NCBI GenBank assembly: GCA_025994075.1
Contig: JAMQGV010000005.1
Span: 62,001 to 126,000 of the forward strand
Length of the DNA: 64,000 nucleotides
Reading direction: 5' to 3'
Source: Vicinamibacteria bacterium
Lineage (GTDB): Bacteria; Acidobacteriota; Vicinamibacteria; Fen-336
Shown piece by piece: positions 53,017-62,696 of the stretch. The translations under genes and the position numbers were made by a program. Each line of letters opens with the position of its first letter. The first letter of the stretch is position 1. The notes under the pieces were generated by a model. It was not told where the DNA came from, searched no databases, and was given only the letters and a program-made list of their open reading frames with translations.

Positions 53017-54066
53017 ATGAGCGCAACGAGACGCGTTGCCGTGCTGCCGGGCGACGGCATCGGGCCCGAGGTGATCGCGGCGGGCCTCGCCGTGCTCCGC
53101 CGCGCGGCGGCGGCCTGCGGAGTCGAGCTCGCGTGCGAGGAGTTCGACTGGGGCTGCGACCACCACGTGCGCACCGGCCGCATGATGCCGGCCGACGCGC
53201 TCGACCGGCTCGCCGGCTTCGACGCGATCTACCTCGGCGCGGTGGGGCGGCCCGACGTGCCGGACCACGTCTCGATCTGGGACATGATCCTGCCGATCCG
53301 CCAGCGCTTCGACCAGTACGTGAACCTGCGGCCGATGGCGCTGCTGCCCGGCGTCGCTTCGCCGCTCGCGGGCCGCGGGCCTGCCGAGATCGACATGGTC
53401 TGCGTGCGCGAGAACTCGGAGGGCGAGTACTCCGGCCGCGGCTCGCGCGACGCGGACGGCGCGCGCGAGGAGGCCGTGTTCACCCGCCGCGGCATCCGGC
53501 GCGTCGTGCGCCACGCCTTCGCGCTGGCCGACCGCCGCCCGCGGCGACTGCTGGCCAGCGCCACCAAGTCGAACGCGCTGCGCCACTCGATGGTGCTGTG
53601 GGACGAGGTCGTCGCCGAGGTCGCCCGCGAGTTCCCGCGGGTGAGCTGGCGCAGCTACCACGTCGACGCGCTGGCCGCGCGCATGGTGACCCACCCGCAG
53701 ACGCTCGACGTGATCGTCGGCTCCAACCTGTTCGGCGACATCCTCACCGACCTCGGCGCGGCGATCAGCGGCAGCCTCGGCCTGGCACCCGGCGCCAACC
53801 TCAACCCCGAGCGCGTCCACCCCTCGATGTTCGAGCCGATCCACGGCTCCGCGCCGGACATCGCGGGCAAGGGCATCGCCAACCCGATCGGCGCGATCCA
53901 GGCCGGCGCGATGCTGCTCGACCACCTCGGCGCCGCGGAGGCCGCGGCCCTGGTCACGGCAGCCGTCCACGCGACGCTCGCCGCCGGCGCGCCCCGCACC
54001 CCCGACCTCGGCGGCGCGGCGACGACGGCGGACGTCACGCAGGCGATCCTCTCGCGCCTGCCCTGA
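53017..54066 (+). CDS. Tartrate/D-malate dehydrogenase-like (isopropylmalate dehydrogenase family)
   Basis: 349 residues. Metal- and NAD-dependent decarboxylating dehydrogenase of the IDH/IMDH superfamily. Signatures: LPGDGIGPEV at the N-terminus, ENSEGEYSGRG, NLFGDILTDLGAA, and HGSAPDIAGKGIANPIGAI at the NAD/metal site. Overall pattern and length fit the tartrate dehydrogenase/D-malate dehydrogenase (DmlA/TtuC) branch more than LeuB, but substrate choice rests on a few residues I cannot align. The ATG behind GGAGG at 53017 is preferred over two upstream ATGs. Confidence 0.9.
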   Translation: MSATRRVAVLPGDGIGPEVIAAGLAVLRRAAAACGVELACEEFDWGCDHHVRTGRMMPADALDRLAGFDAIYLGAVGRPDVPDHVSIWDMILPIRQRFDQYVNLRPMALLPGVASPLAGRGPAEIDMVCVRENSEGEYSGRGSRDADGAREEAVFTRRGIRRVVRHAFALADRRPRRLLASATKSNALRHSMVLWDEVVAEVAREFPRVSWRSYHVDALAARMVTHPQTLDVIVGSNLFGDILTDLGAAISGSLGLAPGANLNPERVHPSMFEPIHGSAPDIAGKGIANPIGAIQAGAMLLDHLGAAEAAALVTAAVHATLAAGAPRTPDLGGAATTADVTQAILSRLP

Positions 54067-54117
54067 CGAGCGCGCGGGTAAGATCGCCGCATCCCTTCAG
54101 TGGCGGAGGACGGGGCG

Positions 54118-54195
54118 ATGCCGGAGCGCAGGGACTGGGAACTGGTCGTGTGGCCGGGGGCGACCGCCGGCGCGATCGCGAAGCGGCGGCGCTGA
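54118..54195 (+). CDS. 25-codon ORF, possible leader or small protein
   Basis: A 25-residue ORF (MPERRDWELVVWPGATAGA then a basic end) with a strong GGAGGA 8 nt before its ATG and a stop 4 nt before the ATG of the next gene. The amphipathic, Trp-containing middle and basic tail suit a membrane-binding peptide or a translational coupler for the downstream gene. No homology claim can be made from reading alone. Confidence 0.4.
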   Translation: MPERRDWELVVWPGATAGAIAKRRR

Positions 54196-54199
54196 GGCG

Positions 54200-55090
54200 A
54201 TGGCGGCTCCCCGCGTCCCGCTCGGCTGGATCCTGGCCGGCGCCGGCTGCCTCGCGGTCGGCGGCACGGTCGGCACGCTCGTGGTCGGCGGCCTCGTCTG
54301 GTACGCGACGACTCGCGGCGAGGGCTCCGGCGCGCCGGACCCGAATCGCAAGCCGCGCGCGAACAAGTTCACGGGCACGGTGCGCGACGAGCGTGGCCAG
54401 CCGATCCGCCTGCCCGGGGCCAACGTCCGCGTGATGATCGAAGGCGTCGCCGAGCGCAGCGCCGAGCGCGTCAGCTACCAGCCGCCCGTCGACCGCTCCG
54501 GCCACTTCCAGACCCAGCTCGTCGCCGGCAACTACCACCCGCCGCGCGCGCAGGTGGAGATCGCCTTCGGCGGGCAGCGCTTCATCCTCGAGCTGCACCC
54601 CGTGCAGCCGAACCTCTCCGACCGCCCGTCGCGCCCCGGCATCCTGCAGGACTTCGTGTGGAAGCTGACCGGCGAGCGCGCGCGCTACGCGGGCGCCGCC
54701 GACCCGAAGAATCACACCCACTGGTACGGTGCCTCGGTCCACGTCAGCCGCAGCCTGTACCGCAACGACCTGAAGCGCCCGACCCCCGCGCTCGCCGCCG
54801 GCACCCGCTTCGTGTTCACGCTGACGCCGCAGGGCCCGCGCGTCGACGGCTCGCCGGCCGCCGTGGTCCGCTTCGAGCGCACCTGGACCGGCAGCGAGCT
54901 CGACAACGGCCTGCTCAACGACATCCCGCTCGCGCAGTACGTGCTGACCGGGGTGCAGGTCGGGGCCGACGGCCAGCGCCCGCTGATCTTCGAGACGAGC
55001 TACGCGAAGTTCGAGCCGCAGGCGCAGATCCACTTCGGCGCCAACATCGGCACCCCGAACGTGCTGCTCCTCTCCTTCGACGCGCAGTGA
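54200..55090 (+). CDS. Membrane-anchored protein, unknown function
   Basis: 296 residues. An N-terminal hydrophobic anchor (about 8-36) and a beta-rich extracytoplasmic domain, starting GTVRDERGQPIRLPGANVRVMIEG, a carboxypeptidase-regulatory (CarboxypepD_reg)-like pattern, and ending NVLLLSFDAQ. No family name recognised. Its stop overlaps the GTG of the SGNH hydrolase (GTGA), so it probably works with that enzyme at the cell surface. Confidence 0.75.
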   Translation: MAAPRVPLGWILAGAGCLAVGGTVGTLVVGGLVWYATTRGEGSGAPDPNRKPRANKFTGTVRDERGQPIRLPGANVRVMIEGVAERSAERVSYQPPVDRSGHFQTQLVAGNYHPPRAQVEIAFGGQRFILELHPVQPNLSDRPSRPGILQDFVWKLTGERARYAGAADPKNHTHWYGASVHVSRSLYRNDLKRPTPALAAGTRFVFTLTPQGPRVDGSPAAVVRFERTWTGSELDNGLLNDIPLAQYVLTGVQVGADGQRPLIFETSYAKFEPQAQIHFGANIGTPNVLLLSFDAQ

Positions 55091-56007
55091 AGTCCCGGCG
55101 CGCGCGAGGCACGGCGCCGGGCGCGGCCGAGCGCCGGCTGGTGCGGGCCGCGCTCGCCCACGGCCGCCAGCGGGTCGCGGACCTGCGCGCGGCACGTCGC
55201 CGCGGCGGGGGCGACGTGCCGCGCGGCAGCCAGGGGCTGGTGATCGCCGAGGGCGACTCCTGGTTCGACTACCCGTTCTTCGACGTGCTCGGCGCGCTCG
55301 AGGAGCGCCACGGCTTCCGCGTCGAGTCGGTCGCCCACCGCGGCGACTCCGCGGAGTCGATGGCGTGGGACCCCTCGCAGCTCGCGCGCTCGGCGCGGCT
55401 GTTCGAGCGCCTCGCCCGCGAGGGCGCGACGCCGCGCGCGATCCTGCTCTCCGCCGGCGGCAACGACGTGGCCGGCGAGGAGCTGCGGGTGCTGCTCAAC
55501 CACGCGGCCTCAGGCCTGCCCGCGCTCAACGACAAGGTCGTCGACGGCGTGCTCGGCGAGCGCGTGCGCTTCGCCCTCGCCAGCGTGATCGCGTCGCTGA
55601 CCGAGCTCTCGAAGGAGCACTTCCGCCGCGCCGTGCCCGTGCTCGTCCACGGCTACGACCACCCCGTGCCCGACGGCCGCGGGTACGCGGGCGGCTTCTG
55701 GTTCCTGCCCGGCCCCTGGCTGCAGCCCGCCTTCCACCGCAAGGGCCACACCGACCTCGCCCGCAACGCCCTGGTGATGCGCGAGCTGATGGACCGCTTC
55801 AACGCGCTGCTCGCCACGCTGCCCGCGCACCCCGGCCTCCACCACGTCACCCACCTCGACCTGCGCGGCACGCTCCTCGGCGAGGTCCGCGGCGCCCGCT
55901 ACCGCCAGCACTGGGGCGACGAACTCCACCCGACCCGCGCCGGCTTCGCCGCGATCGCCCGGCGCTTCGCCGACGCCCTGTCCCACCTCCCGCACCCCCG
56001 CGCCTGA
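55087..56007 (+). CDS. SGNH/GDSL-type hydrolase
   Basis: 306 residues. Block I GDSW with Ser58 (AEGDSWFDYPF), the glycine/Asn block GGND with Asn126, and the block V pair Asp278/His281 in DELHP, so the Ser-His-Asp machinery is complete. The N-terminal 40 residues are basic with no signal peptide. Family members are esterases, lipases or acyl-hydrolases, some acting on polysaccharides. Start GTG overlaps the previous stop. Substrate unknown. Confidence 0.88.
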   Translation: MKSRRARGTAPGAAERRLVRAALAHGRQRVADLRAARRRGGGDVPRGSQGLVIAEGDSWFDYPFFDVLGALEERHGFRVESVAHRGDSAESMAWDPSQLARSARLFERLAREGATPRAILLSAGGNDVAGEELRVLLNHAASGLPALNDKVVDGVLGERVRFALASVIASLTELSKEHFRRAVPVLVHGYDHPVPDGRGYAGGFWFLPGPWLQPAFHRKGHTDLARNALVMRELMDRFNALLATLPAHPGLHHVTHLDLRGTLLGEVRGARYRQHWGDELHPTRAGFAAIARRFADALSHLPHPRA

Positions 56008-56025
56008 CCGTCGGCGGTCCCCGTG

Positions 56026-56055
56026 TTGACGGGTCGCCGTAGAGTGCAGTATGTA
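56026..56055 (+). promoter_or_regulatory. vapB promoter, leaderless type
   Basis: -35 TTGACG (56026-56031), 18-nt spacer, -10 TATGTA (56050-56055), then 7 nt to the ATG at 56063. TSS is expected at about the start codon. The overlap with palindromic pieces (GTATAC, CATATG) could make it the autoregulation site of the VapBC complex. Confidence 0.5.
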
Positions 56056-56062
56056 TACCCAT

Positions 56063-56308
56063 ATGAAGACGACCGTGGAGATTGCGGACGGGCTGTTCGC
56101 GGAGGCCCGGAAGGTCGCCGAGCGGGAGCACACGACGCTGCGGTCGCTGGTCGAGGAGGGGCTGCGCAAGGTGGTCGCGGAGCGCAAGCGGCCGGCCCGG
56201 TTCCGGCTCCGGCGCGCCAGCTTCAAGGGCCAGGGACTCCAGCCGCCGCTCGTCGAGTCCTCCTGGGACCGAATCCGGGACATGTCCTACGAGGGCCGCG
56301 GGGCGTGA
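56063..56308 (+). CDS. VapB-type antitoxin (DUF2191)
   Basis: 81 residues from the ATG at 56063 (MKTTVEIADGLFAEARKVA), the usual start of this family; an in-frame ATG four codons earlier is less likely. N-terminal ribbon-helix-helix DNA-binding part (1-45), then a C-terminal tail with RIRDMSYEGRGA that should block the toxin active site. Partner VapC overlaps by 4 bp. Autoregulation by the complex at the promoter is typical. Confidence 0.88.
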   Translation: MKTTVEIADGLFAEARKVAEREHTTLRSLVEEGLRKVVAERKRPARFRLRRASFKGQGLQPPLVESSWDRIRDMSYEGRGA

Positions 56309-56739
56309 TCGCGGTCGACACCAACATCCTGGTGTACGCGCACCGCGCGGATTCGACATGGCATGCGCGAGCGAACGAGCGGCTCACGAAGCTGGCCGAG
56401 GGGCGGGCTCCGTGGGCGCTGGCCTGGCCGTGCGTCCACGAGTTCCTGGCCATCGTGACGCATCCCCGCATCTACGCGCCGCCGACGCCGCTGGCCATCG
56501 CGATCGACCAGGTCGAGGCCTGGATGGAGTCTCCGAGCCTGGTCCTCCTGGGCGAGGGGCCGGGTTACTGGACGACGCTTCGGGACCTGCTTGCGGCGGG
56601 GCGGATCGACGGCCCGCGGGTGCACGACGCCCGCGTGGCCGCCTTGTGCGCGCAGCACGGTGTCAGCGAGTTGTGGTCGGCGGACCGCGACTTCAGCCGC
56701 TTCGGCGGCCTCGTCGTGCGCAACCCCCTGATCGGGTGA
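56305..56739 (+). CDS. VapC-type PIN-domain RNase toxin
   Basis: 144 residues, GTG start overlapping the VapB stop (GTGA). Acidic active-site residues of the PIN fold are all present: Asp5 (VDTNIL), Glu46 (HEFLA), Asp108 (VHDAR) and Asp127/Asp129 (SADRDF). VapC enzymes cut initiator tRNA or rRNA sites. It looks intact. Confidence 0.92.
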   Translation: MIAVDTNILVYAHRADSTWHARANERLTKLAEGRAPWALAWPCVHEFLAIVTHPRIYAPPTPLAIAIDQVEAWMESPSLVLLGEGPGYWTTLRDLLAAGRIDGPRVHDARVAALCAQHGVSELWSADRDFSRFGGLVVRNPLIG

Positions 56740-56779
56740 GCGCGCAGCCGCGCGCTTGACCCGGCCGCGCAGGCGGGCG

Positions 56780-56785
56780 TAGCGT
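56780..56785 (+). promoter_or_regulatory. Possible -10 element TAGCGT
   Basis: GCGTAGCGTCGGC stands 34 nt before the next ATG; the first 11 bases are identical to the element before the DUF2339 gene. Weak evidence. Confidence 0.3.
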
Positions 56786-56819
56786 CGGCTATCCCCGTCC
56801 TTCGCAAGGAGCCAAGAAA

Positions 56820-57221
56820 ATGAACTGGACCCGCGTGGCCCTGGGCGGCGCCGTCGCCGGCGTCGTGACCTGGATCTCGGACTTCGCCCTGCACGGCCAG
56901 GTGATGGCCGCGACCTACCGGCGCCTGCCCCAGGTCTACTCGCAGGAGCAGGCGAACCCGATGCACTTCCTGCTGGTCGCGGTGACGATCTGCCTCATGT
57001 CGGTGCTGCTGTTCGCCCGCACCCGCTCGCACTGGGGCGCCGGCCCGAAAGGCGGCCTCACGTTCGGCTTCTTCCTCGGCCTCGTCGTCTTCTTCCAGCG
57101 CTTCTACGACCCGCTGGTGATCGACGGCTACCCCTACTACCTCGCCTGGTGCCAGGGCGGCATCGCGATGATCGACTGCCTGCTCGCCGGCGCGGTCCTC
57201 GGCACCATCGTCAAGGAGTAG
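56820..57221 (+). CDS. Four-helix membrane protein, unknown function
   Basis: 133 residues with four transmembrane segments (about 5-23, 45-65, 79-98 and 108-130). A DUF1761-like size and layout, with a YSQEQANPMHFLLVAVTI segment typical of small conserved membrane proteins, but no certain family. AAGGAG lies 8 nt before the ATG. Stands between VapBC and the FitAB remnant. Confidence 0.75.
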   Translation: MNWTRVALGGAVAGVVTWISDFALHGQVMAATYRRLPQVYSQEQANPMHFLLVAVTICLMSVLLFARTRSHWGAGPKGGLTFGFFLGLVVFFQRFYDPLVIDGYPYYLAWCQGGIAMIDCLLAGAVLGTIVKE

Positions 57222-57280
57222 CCCGATAGTCGGCGCCGCAGGCCGCGTTCCGCGACGGGATCGCCCGTGATTACAATGCA

Positions 57281-57466
57281 ATGGAGGAAGAGGCTCGGAA
57301 CATCCTGCGCCTGGCCCTGGCGGAAGGCGAGCCCGCGCCGGCAAGCCTCGCGGAAGCGATCGCCCGACGTTTCCGCGGCCTCGACGCATCCGGCCTGCAG
57401 ATCCCTCCCCGGGAACCGATGCGTGAGCCGCCCCGCCCCGTCGCCGCGCGACGGAGGGCGCGTTGA
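57281..57466 (+). pseudogene. FitA-like antitoxin, N-terminus missing
   Basis: 61 codons remain, beginning [16 protein letters not shown]. In FitA antitoxins this segment follows an N-terminal DNA-binding ribbon-helix-helix of about 35-40 residues (ending RxxRSMEEEAR), which is absent; the frame upstream only runs to a TAG 18 codons earlier. The stop overlaps the toxin TTG start (TTGA), the normal arrangement. This looks like the 3' part of a decayed antitoxin, although a short restarted protein from this ATG is possible. Confidence 0.7.
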
Positions 57467-57683
57467 TCATCCTCGACACCGACGTCGTCTCGGAACTGAT
57501 GAAGCGGGTGCCGGCCGCGGCGGTCGGCGCCTGGGTGTCGCGCCAGGCGTCGGCGGCCCTGTACACGACGAGCATCACCGAGGCCGAGATCCTCCACGGT
57601 GTGGCGCTGCTGCCGGCCAGCCAGCGCCGCACCCGCCTGCAGGCCGCGGCCGAAGCCATGTTCGCGGAGGACTTCCGGGGGCG
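57463..57683 (+). pseudogene. FitB-like PIN toxin, C-terminus missing
   Basis: The first 74 codons match FitB/VapC toxins: [13 protein letters not shown] at the N-terminus and [22 protein letters not shown] in the middle. Similarity ends at AEDFRGR, within a base or two of the stop codon of the convergent kinase gene. The distal half of the PIN fold, which holds the last acidic residues, is missing; the frame then runs 29 unrelated codons antisense to the kinase. The toxin is almost certainly inactive. Confidence 0.75.
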
Positions 57684-59852
<2,169 letters not shown>

Positions 59853-59913
59853 GATGGACGGCGGATGGTATGCGCCCAGCGCGGCAGGCGCAATGCAGCC
59901 GCCGGCGGACGGT

Positions 59914-60234
59914 TCAGTAGCCGAGGGCGAAGAGCAGCGCTTCGCGAACCTCCTCCATGCGGCGAGGAGTGAGCGTCGTGACCAGGCTGCCGATCCGTTC
60001 GCGCGGGACGGTCTGGACGTGGTCGAGGTTGACGGCGCAGGTCTCCGGCAGGCCGTCGTCCGGGCCCAGCAGCACCTCCGAGTCGATCCCGCGGACTGTT
60101 CGGGTGATGGGGGCGACCGTGGCCTCGCCCAGGTAGTCGAGCACCGAATCGCGAGTCAGGACCAGGATCGGCCGCTGCTTGTCCGGCCGCGGGAAGCGGT
60201 ACCAGCGCACCTCGGCCCGCCTCACTCGGGCCAT
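59914..60234 (-). CDS. MazF/PemK-family endoribonuclease toxin
   Basis: 106 residues with the family start RRAEVRWYRFPRPDKQRPILVLTRD, the strand APITRTVRG and the C-terminal VPRERIGSLVTTLTP. MazF enzymes cut mRNA at short specific sequences; specificity cannot be read off. Its AAGGAG and ATG sit within the last codons of the antitoxin gene (13-bp overlap). Confidence 0.9.
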   Translation of the reverse strand: MARVRRAEVRWYRFPRPDKQRPILVLTRDSVLDYLGEATVAPITRTVRGIDSEVLLGPDDGLPETCAVNLDHVQTVPRERIGSLVTTLTPRRMEEVREALLFALGY

Positions 60235-60452
60235 GCCTGCTCCTTAGTCCATCCGTCGAACTCGCCGGGCTTCACCGGGTGCTTCGCGTAGCCCCGACGG
60301 TGGCGCTCTTCCTTCTCCAACATCGCCAGCCTGGCCAGCGCCTGCTCGAGGGCGTCCCGCGTGAACGCCGAACGCGTGGTTCCGAGGCGGCGAACGGCCT
60401 TGTCCACGCGCTGAACCAGGCGCTCGTCGATCGTCATCTGCACGGTTCTCAT
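60222..60452 (-). CDS. MazE-like antitoxin (ribbon-helix-helix type)
   Basis: 76 residues. MRTVQMTIDERLVQRVDKAVRRLGTTRSAF is a ribbon-helix-helix DNA-binding part; the tail (AKHPVKPGEFDGWTKEQAW) should wrap the toxin. It overlaps the MazF start and forms a two-gene operon. TATACT ends 6 nt before the ATG and no ribosome-binding site is seen, so the mRNA may be leaderless. Confidence 0.85.
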   Translation of the reverse strand: MRTVQMTIDERLVQRVDKAVRRLGTTRSAFTRDALEQALARLAMLEKEERHRRGYAKHPVKPGEFDGWTKEQAWPE

Positions 60453-60458
60453 GAAGCC

Positions 60459-60464
60459 AGTATA
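60459..60464 (-). promoter_or_regulatory. mazE -10 element, leaderless type
   Basis: TATACT (5/6 to consensus) with 6 nt to the ATG at 60452. The overlapping ATAGCTAT palindrome (60462-60469) is a plausible operator for the antitoxin. -35 weak. Confidence 0.5.
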
Positions 60465-60800
60465 GCTATGACTATGTTGTCCCGTGTCCACAGTGCGTCC
60501 CTCCCGCACGGAGGATGGAACGGACGCACGCCGCCGCAGGTCCAGTTCCGCTTGGGTGCACCGCCCGCACCGTGGGCCGCCGTCCCTCCTGCGCGCAGGC
60601 TCTCGACCAAGGCTCCTAAGGGACGTCGTCGCCCCAGCCGTCCGCAGGAGTCGGCCCCCGCCTGATCGGCCCTGTCGCTTTGCGCGCTGGTCACGTCGTC
60701 AGGCGGCCGTGCTTCTTCCTGTAGATCTCGACGGCATCGGCACTCAGGCGTCGCGCGTCAACGAAGCGCAGCACGACCTCGCCGCCGACGCCAGCCTGTC

Positions 60801-60806
60801 TATACT
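60801..60806 (+). promoter_or_regulatory. mntA -10 element, leaderless type
   Basis: TATACT with 6 nt to the ATG at 60813, identical to the mazE arrangement. No ribosome-binding site. -35 weak. Confidence 0.5.
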
Positions 60807-60812
60807 TCCCCT

Positions 60813-61103
60813 ATGGGTGCGTTGGAACGGCTTCGCGCGCGCAAGGACGAGGTGATCCAGGCGGCGGCCCGTCACGGGGCCCGCGAGGTTCGCGTGTTCG
60901 GTTCGGTCGCTCGCGGAGAAGCGGGGCCTGCGAGCGACGTCGACATCCTTGTGCGCCTCGACGCGGGCCGGAGCTTGCTGGACCACGCGCGGCTTCAGGC
61001 GGAACTCGAGGCGTTGCTGGGCTGCAAGGTTGACGTGGCCTCCGAGCGCGGCCTTCGTCCGCGAGTCCGAGAGCGGGTTCTGGCCGAGGCCATCGCGCTG
61101 TGA
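60813..61103 (+). CDS. mntA: MntA-type nucleotidyltransferase antitoxin
   Basis: 96 residues. Minimal nucleotidyltransferase with the GSx10DxD motif intact: Gly30-Ser31 and Asp42/Asp44 in SDVDILV. In characterised pairs MntA inactivates HepT by adding AMP units to its conserved Tyr. The next gene start (GTG) overlaps the stop (GTGA). Confidence 0.92.
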   Translation: MGALERLRARKDEVIQAAARHGAREVRVFGSVARGEAGPASDVDILVRLDAGRSLLDHARLQAELEALLGCKVDVASERGLRPRVRERVLAEAIAL

Positions 61104-61444
61104 GGCGAGACGTCGAGCGACTGGAGGACATCCTCTAGGCGCTCGACCGGATTCGCCAGCACACGAACGAGGGCCGCGAGGCGTTCGACCAGCAGGAACT
61201 CGTGCAAGTCTGGGTCATCCACCACCTCGAGATCGTGGGTGAGGCCTGCCGGGCGCTTTCTCCCGGCCTGCGCGAGCGGCACCCCGAAGTTCAGTGGAGC
61301 GCCATCACCGGCATGAGGAACATCCTGGTCCACGACTACTTTGGCCTGGACCTCGACGAGGTCTGGTCGGCGGTGGCACAGGACCTCCCGGTGCTGCGTG
61401 GTCAGATTGAGGCGATCATGGCCGAGGAGCGATCCCGCTCGTAG
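61100..61444 (+). pseudogene. hepT: HepT toxin with amber codon at position 13
   Basis: Starting at the GTG overlapping mntA, the frame reads [12 protein letters not shown], then TAG (61136-61138), then ALDRIRQ and 95 more intact residues. HepT relatives have Glu here, so GAG to TAG by one base is the simplest explanation. The catalytic RX4HxY motif is intact downstream: Arg73, His78, Tyr80 (RNILVHDY). A GTG at 61202 could restart a shorter protein lacking the first 34 residues. A sequencing error cannot be excluded. Confidence 0.85.
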
Positions 61445-61464
61445 GGGTCCGCCCCCCCACACCC

Positions 61465-62061
61465 CTACCGCGGCTCGATCACCGTGCCGCTCGCGCGGGT
61501 GGCGACGGCTTCCGCGTAGGCGCGCGCCACGGTGGCCGCGGGCAGGCCGGAGAGCCCGGTCATCGCGTACGCCCGCAGCGTCTCGTCGACCCAGGGCGGG
61601 CTCACCACGTTCACCCGCAGCCCGCGCGGCAGGTCGAGCGCCGCGGCCTTCGCGAAGCCCTCGAGCCCGAGGTTGACGAGGCTGATCGGCGCGACGCCCG
61701 GCATCGGCTGCCGCCCCAGCACGCCGCTGGTGAGCGTGAACGAGCCGCCGTCCGCGACGTGGTCGATCCCGTAGCGGACCAGGTTGACCTGGCCCATCAG
61801 CTTGTTCGCGATCGAGTACGCGAAGTCCTCGTCGCCCTGCTCGGCCAGCGGCTTGATGCCCGCGGTCGCGCCCGCGGCGCTGACGACGGCGTCGACCCGC
61901 CCGACCTTCGCGTACATCGCCCGGATCGACGCCGGGTCCCCGAGGTCGACGCTCACCGGCGCGCTGCTGCGCGTCACCGCCACGACCTCGTTGCCGTCCG
62001 CGAGCGCCTTGACCACTTCGCTGCCGATGGTGCCGGTGGCACCGATGACCAGGATGCGCAT
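61465..62061 (-). CDS. SDR-like NAD(P)-binding protein without YxxxK
   Basis: 198 residues. N-terminal Rossmann motif GATGTIGSE at 7-15; the middle has LTSGVLG and the NVVSPPWV region typical of short-chain dehydrogenases. The usual Tyr-xxx-Lys pair is replaced by SLVNLG at the expected place. This compact subfamily is often found next to DoxX or MarR genes and is of unknown substrate. Starts 55 bp after the doxX stop, so probably in the same operon. Confidence 0.85.
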   Translation of the reverse strand: MRILVIGATGTIGSEVVKALADGNEVVAVTRSSAPVSVDLGDPASIRAMYAKVGRVDAVVSAAGATAGIKPLAEQGDEDFAYSIANKLMGQVNLVRYGIDHVADGGSFTLTSGVLGRQPMPGVAPISLVNLGLEGFAKAAALDLPRGLRVNVVSPPWVDETLRAYAMTGLSGLPAATVARAYAEAVATRASGTVIEPR

Positions 62062-62116
62062 GTCTCTTCTCCTCTGTTCTCTTCGAAGATCCGTGAAAGG
62101 GGGTGATTTCGGCGGC

Positions 62117-62635
62117 TCAGCGCCGGACCAGCAGCCGGTCGACCGAGGCCGCGCCGCTGCCGCGCAGCATCACGACCAGCGCGAGGCCGATGGCGAGCAG
62201 GTGGTACTCGAAACCCTCGCCGGCCTGGGTGCCGCCCCAGTTCATGAAGAAGCCGTGCGCGAAGTGGACGGTGGCCACGGCGCCGACCATGATCGCGGCC
62301 ATCCCGGCCGCCATCGCCCGCCCGGCCACGCCCGCCACCAGCGCGGCGGCGCCCACGGACTCGAGCAGGATGATCAGCACCGCGAGAGCGGCCGGCAGGC
62401 CCATGGGGCCCGTCAGGAAGCCCATCGTGCCCTCGAAGCCGTGGCCGCCGAACCAGCCGAAGAGCTTCTGGGCCCCGTGCGGCAGCATCACCGCGCCGAG
62501 CGTCACCCGCGCCGCGGTGGCCGACCAGTCGGCGTCGGTGGCGAGCAGGGCGCGCACCCCGCGCGCGGCGAGGCTGCCCAGCGAGAGGGGCAGGGCGTCG
62601 GTCGTCGTCGGATGGGTCGTCGTCAGGGTCGTCAT
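62117..62635 (-). CDS. DoxX family membrane protein
   Basis: 172 residues with four transmembrane segments. The family pattern is AARVTLGAVMLPHGAQKLFGWFGGHGFEG near residues 40-68, then two helices and a last helix ending LRGSGAASVDRLL. DoxX-like proteins are subunits or accessory parts of quinone-linked oxidoreductases. AAGGAG 8 nt before the ATG. An operator for the neighbouring MarR lies about 29 nt upstream. Confidence 0.92.
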   Translation of the reverse strand: MTTLTTTHPTTTDALPLSLGSLAARGVRALLATDADWSATAARVTLGAVMLPHGAQKLFGWFGGHGFEGTMGFLTGPMGLPAALAVLIILLESVGAAALVAGVAGRAMAAGMAAIMVGAVATVHFAHGFFMNWGGTQAGEGFEYHLLAIGLALVVMLRGSGAASVDRLLVRR

Positions 62636-62663
62636 CGGTTCGTCTCCTTGGTTACACCGTTTT

Positions 62664-62677
62664 GTGTTGAAACACGT
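62664..62677. promoter_or_regulatory. MarR operator upstream of doxX
   Basis: GTGTTGAAACACGT, a GTGT-N4-ACAC inverted repeat followed by GT. It matches the site before marR (GTGTGTCAACACGT) at 11 of 14 positions. Located between the doxX start and the marR stop. Confidence 0.65.
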
Positions 62678-62696
62678 ATTGAGCCAAAAAAGGGGC

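Larger units (their letters stand above)
60453..60812. other. 360-bp intergenic region between MazE and MntA genes
   Basis: No convincing gene. It holds both leaderless-type promoters (TATACT before mazE at 60459-60464 on minus and before mntA at 60801-60806 on plus), a nested inverted repeat (GTGCGTCC at 60493, GGACGCAC at 60522, with a CTCC/GGAG inner stem), and an 84-bp open stretch on minus (60691-60774, GTG start) encoding [20 protein letters not shown]..., which reads like the end of a small protein but is not supported by context. Confidence 0.5.

Noticed and set aside
57272..57277. TACAAT before the FitA remnant as a promoter
   Set aside because: It ends only 3 nt before the ATG, and the upstream frame shows remnant coding text, so it is probably chance.
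60484..60855. Plus-strand ORF of about 120 codons in the MazE-MntA gap
   Set aside because: Arg-rich random-looking translation, overlaps the MntA start and promoter in another frame.
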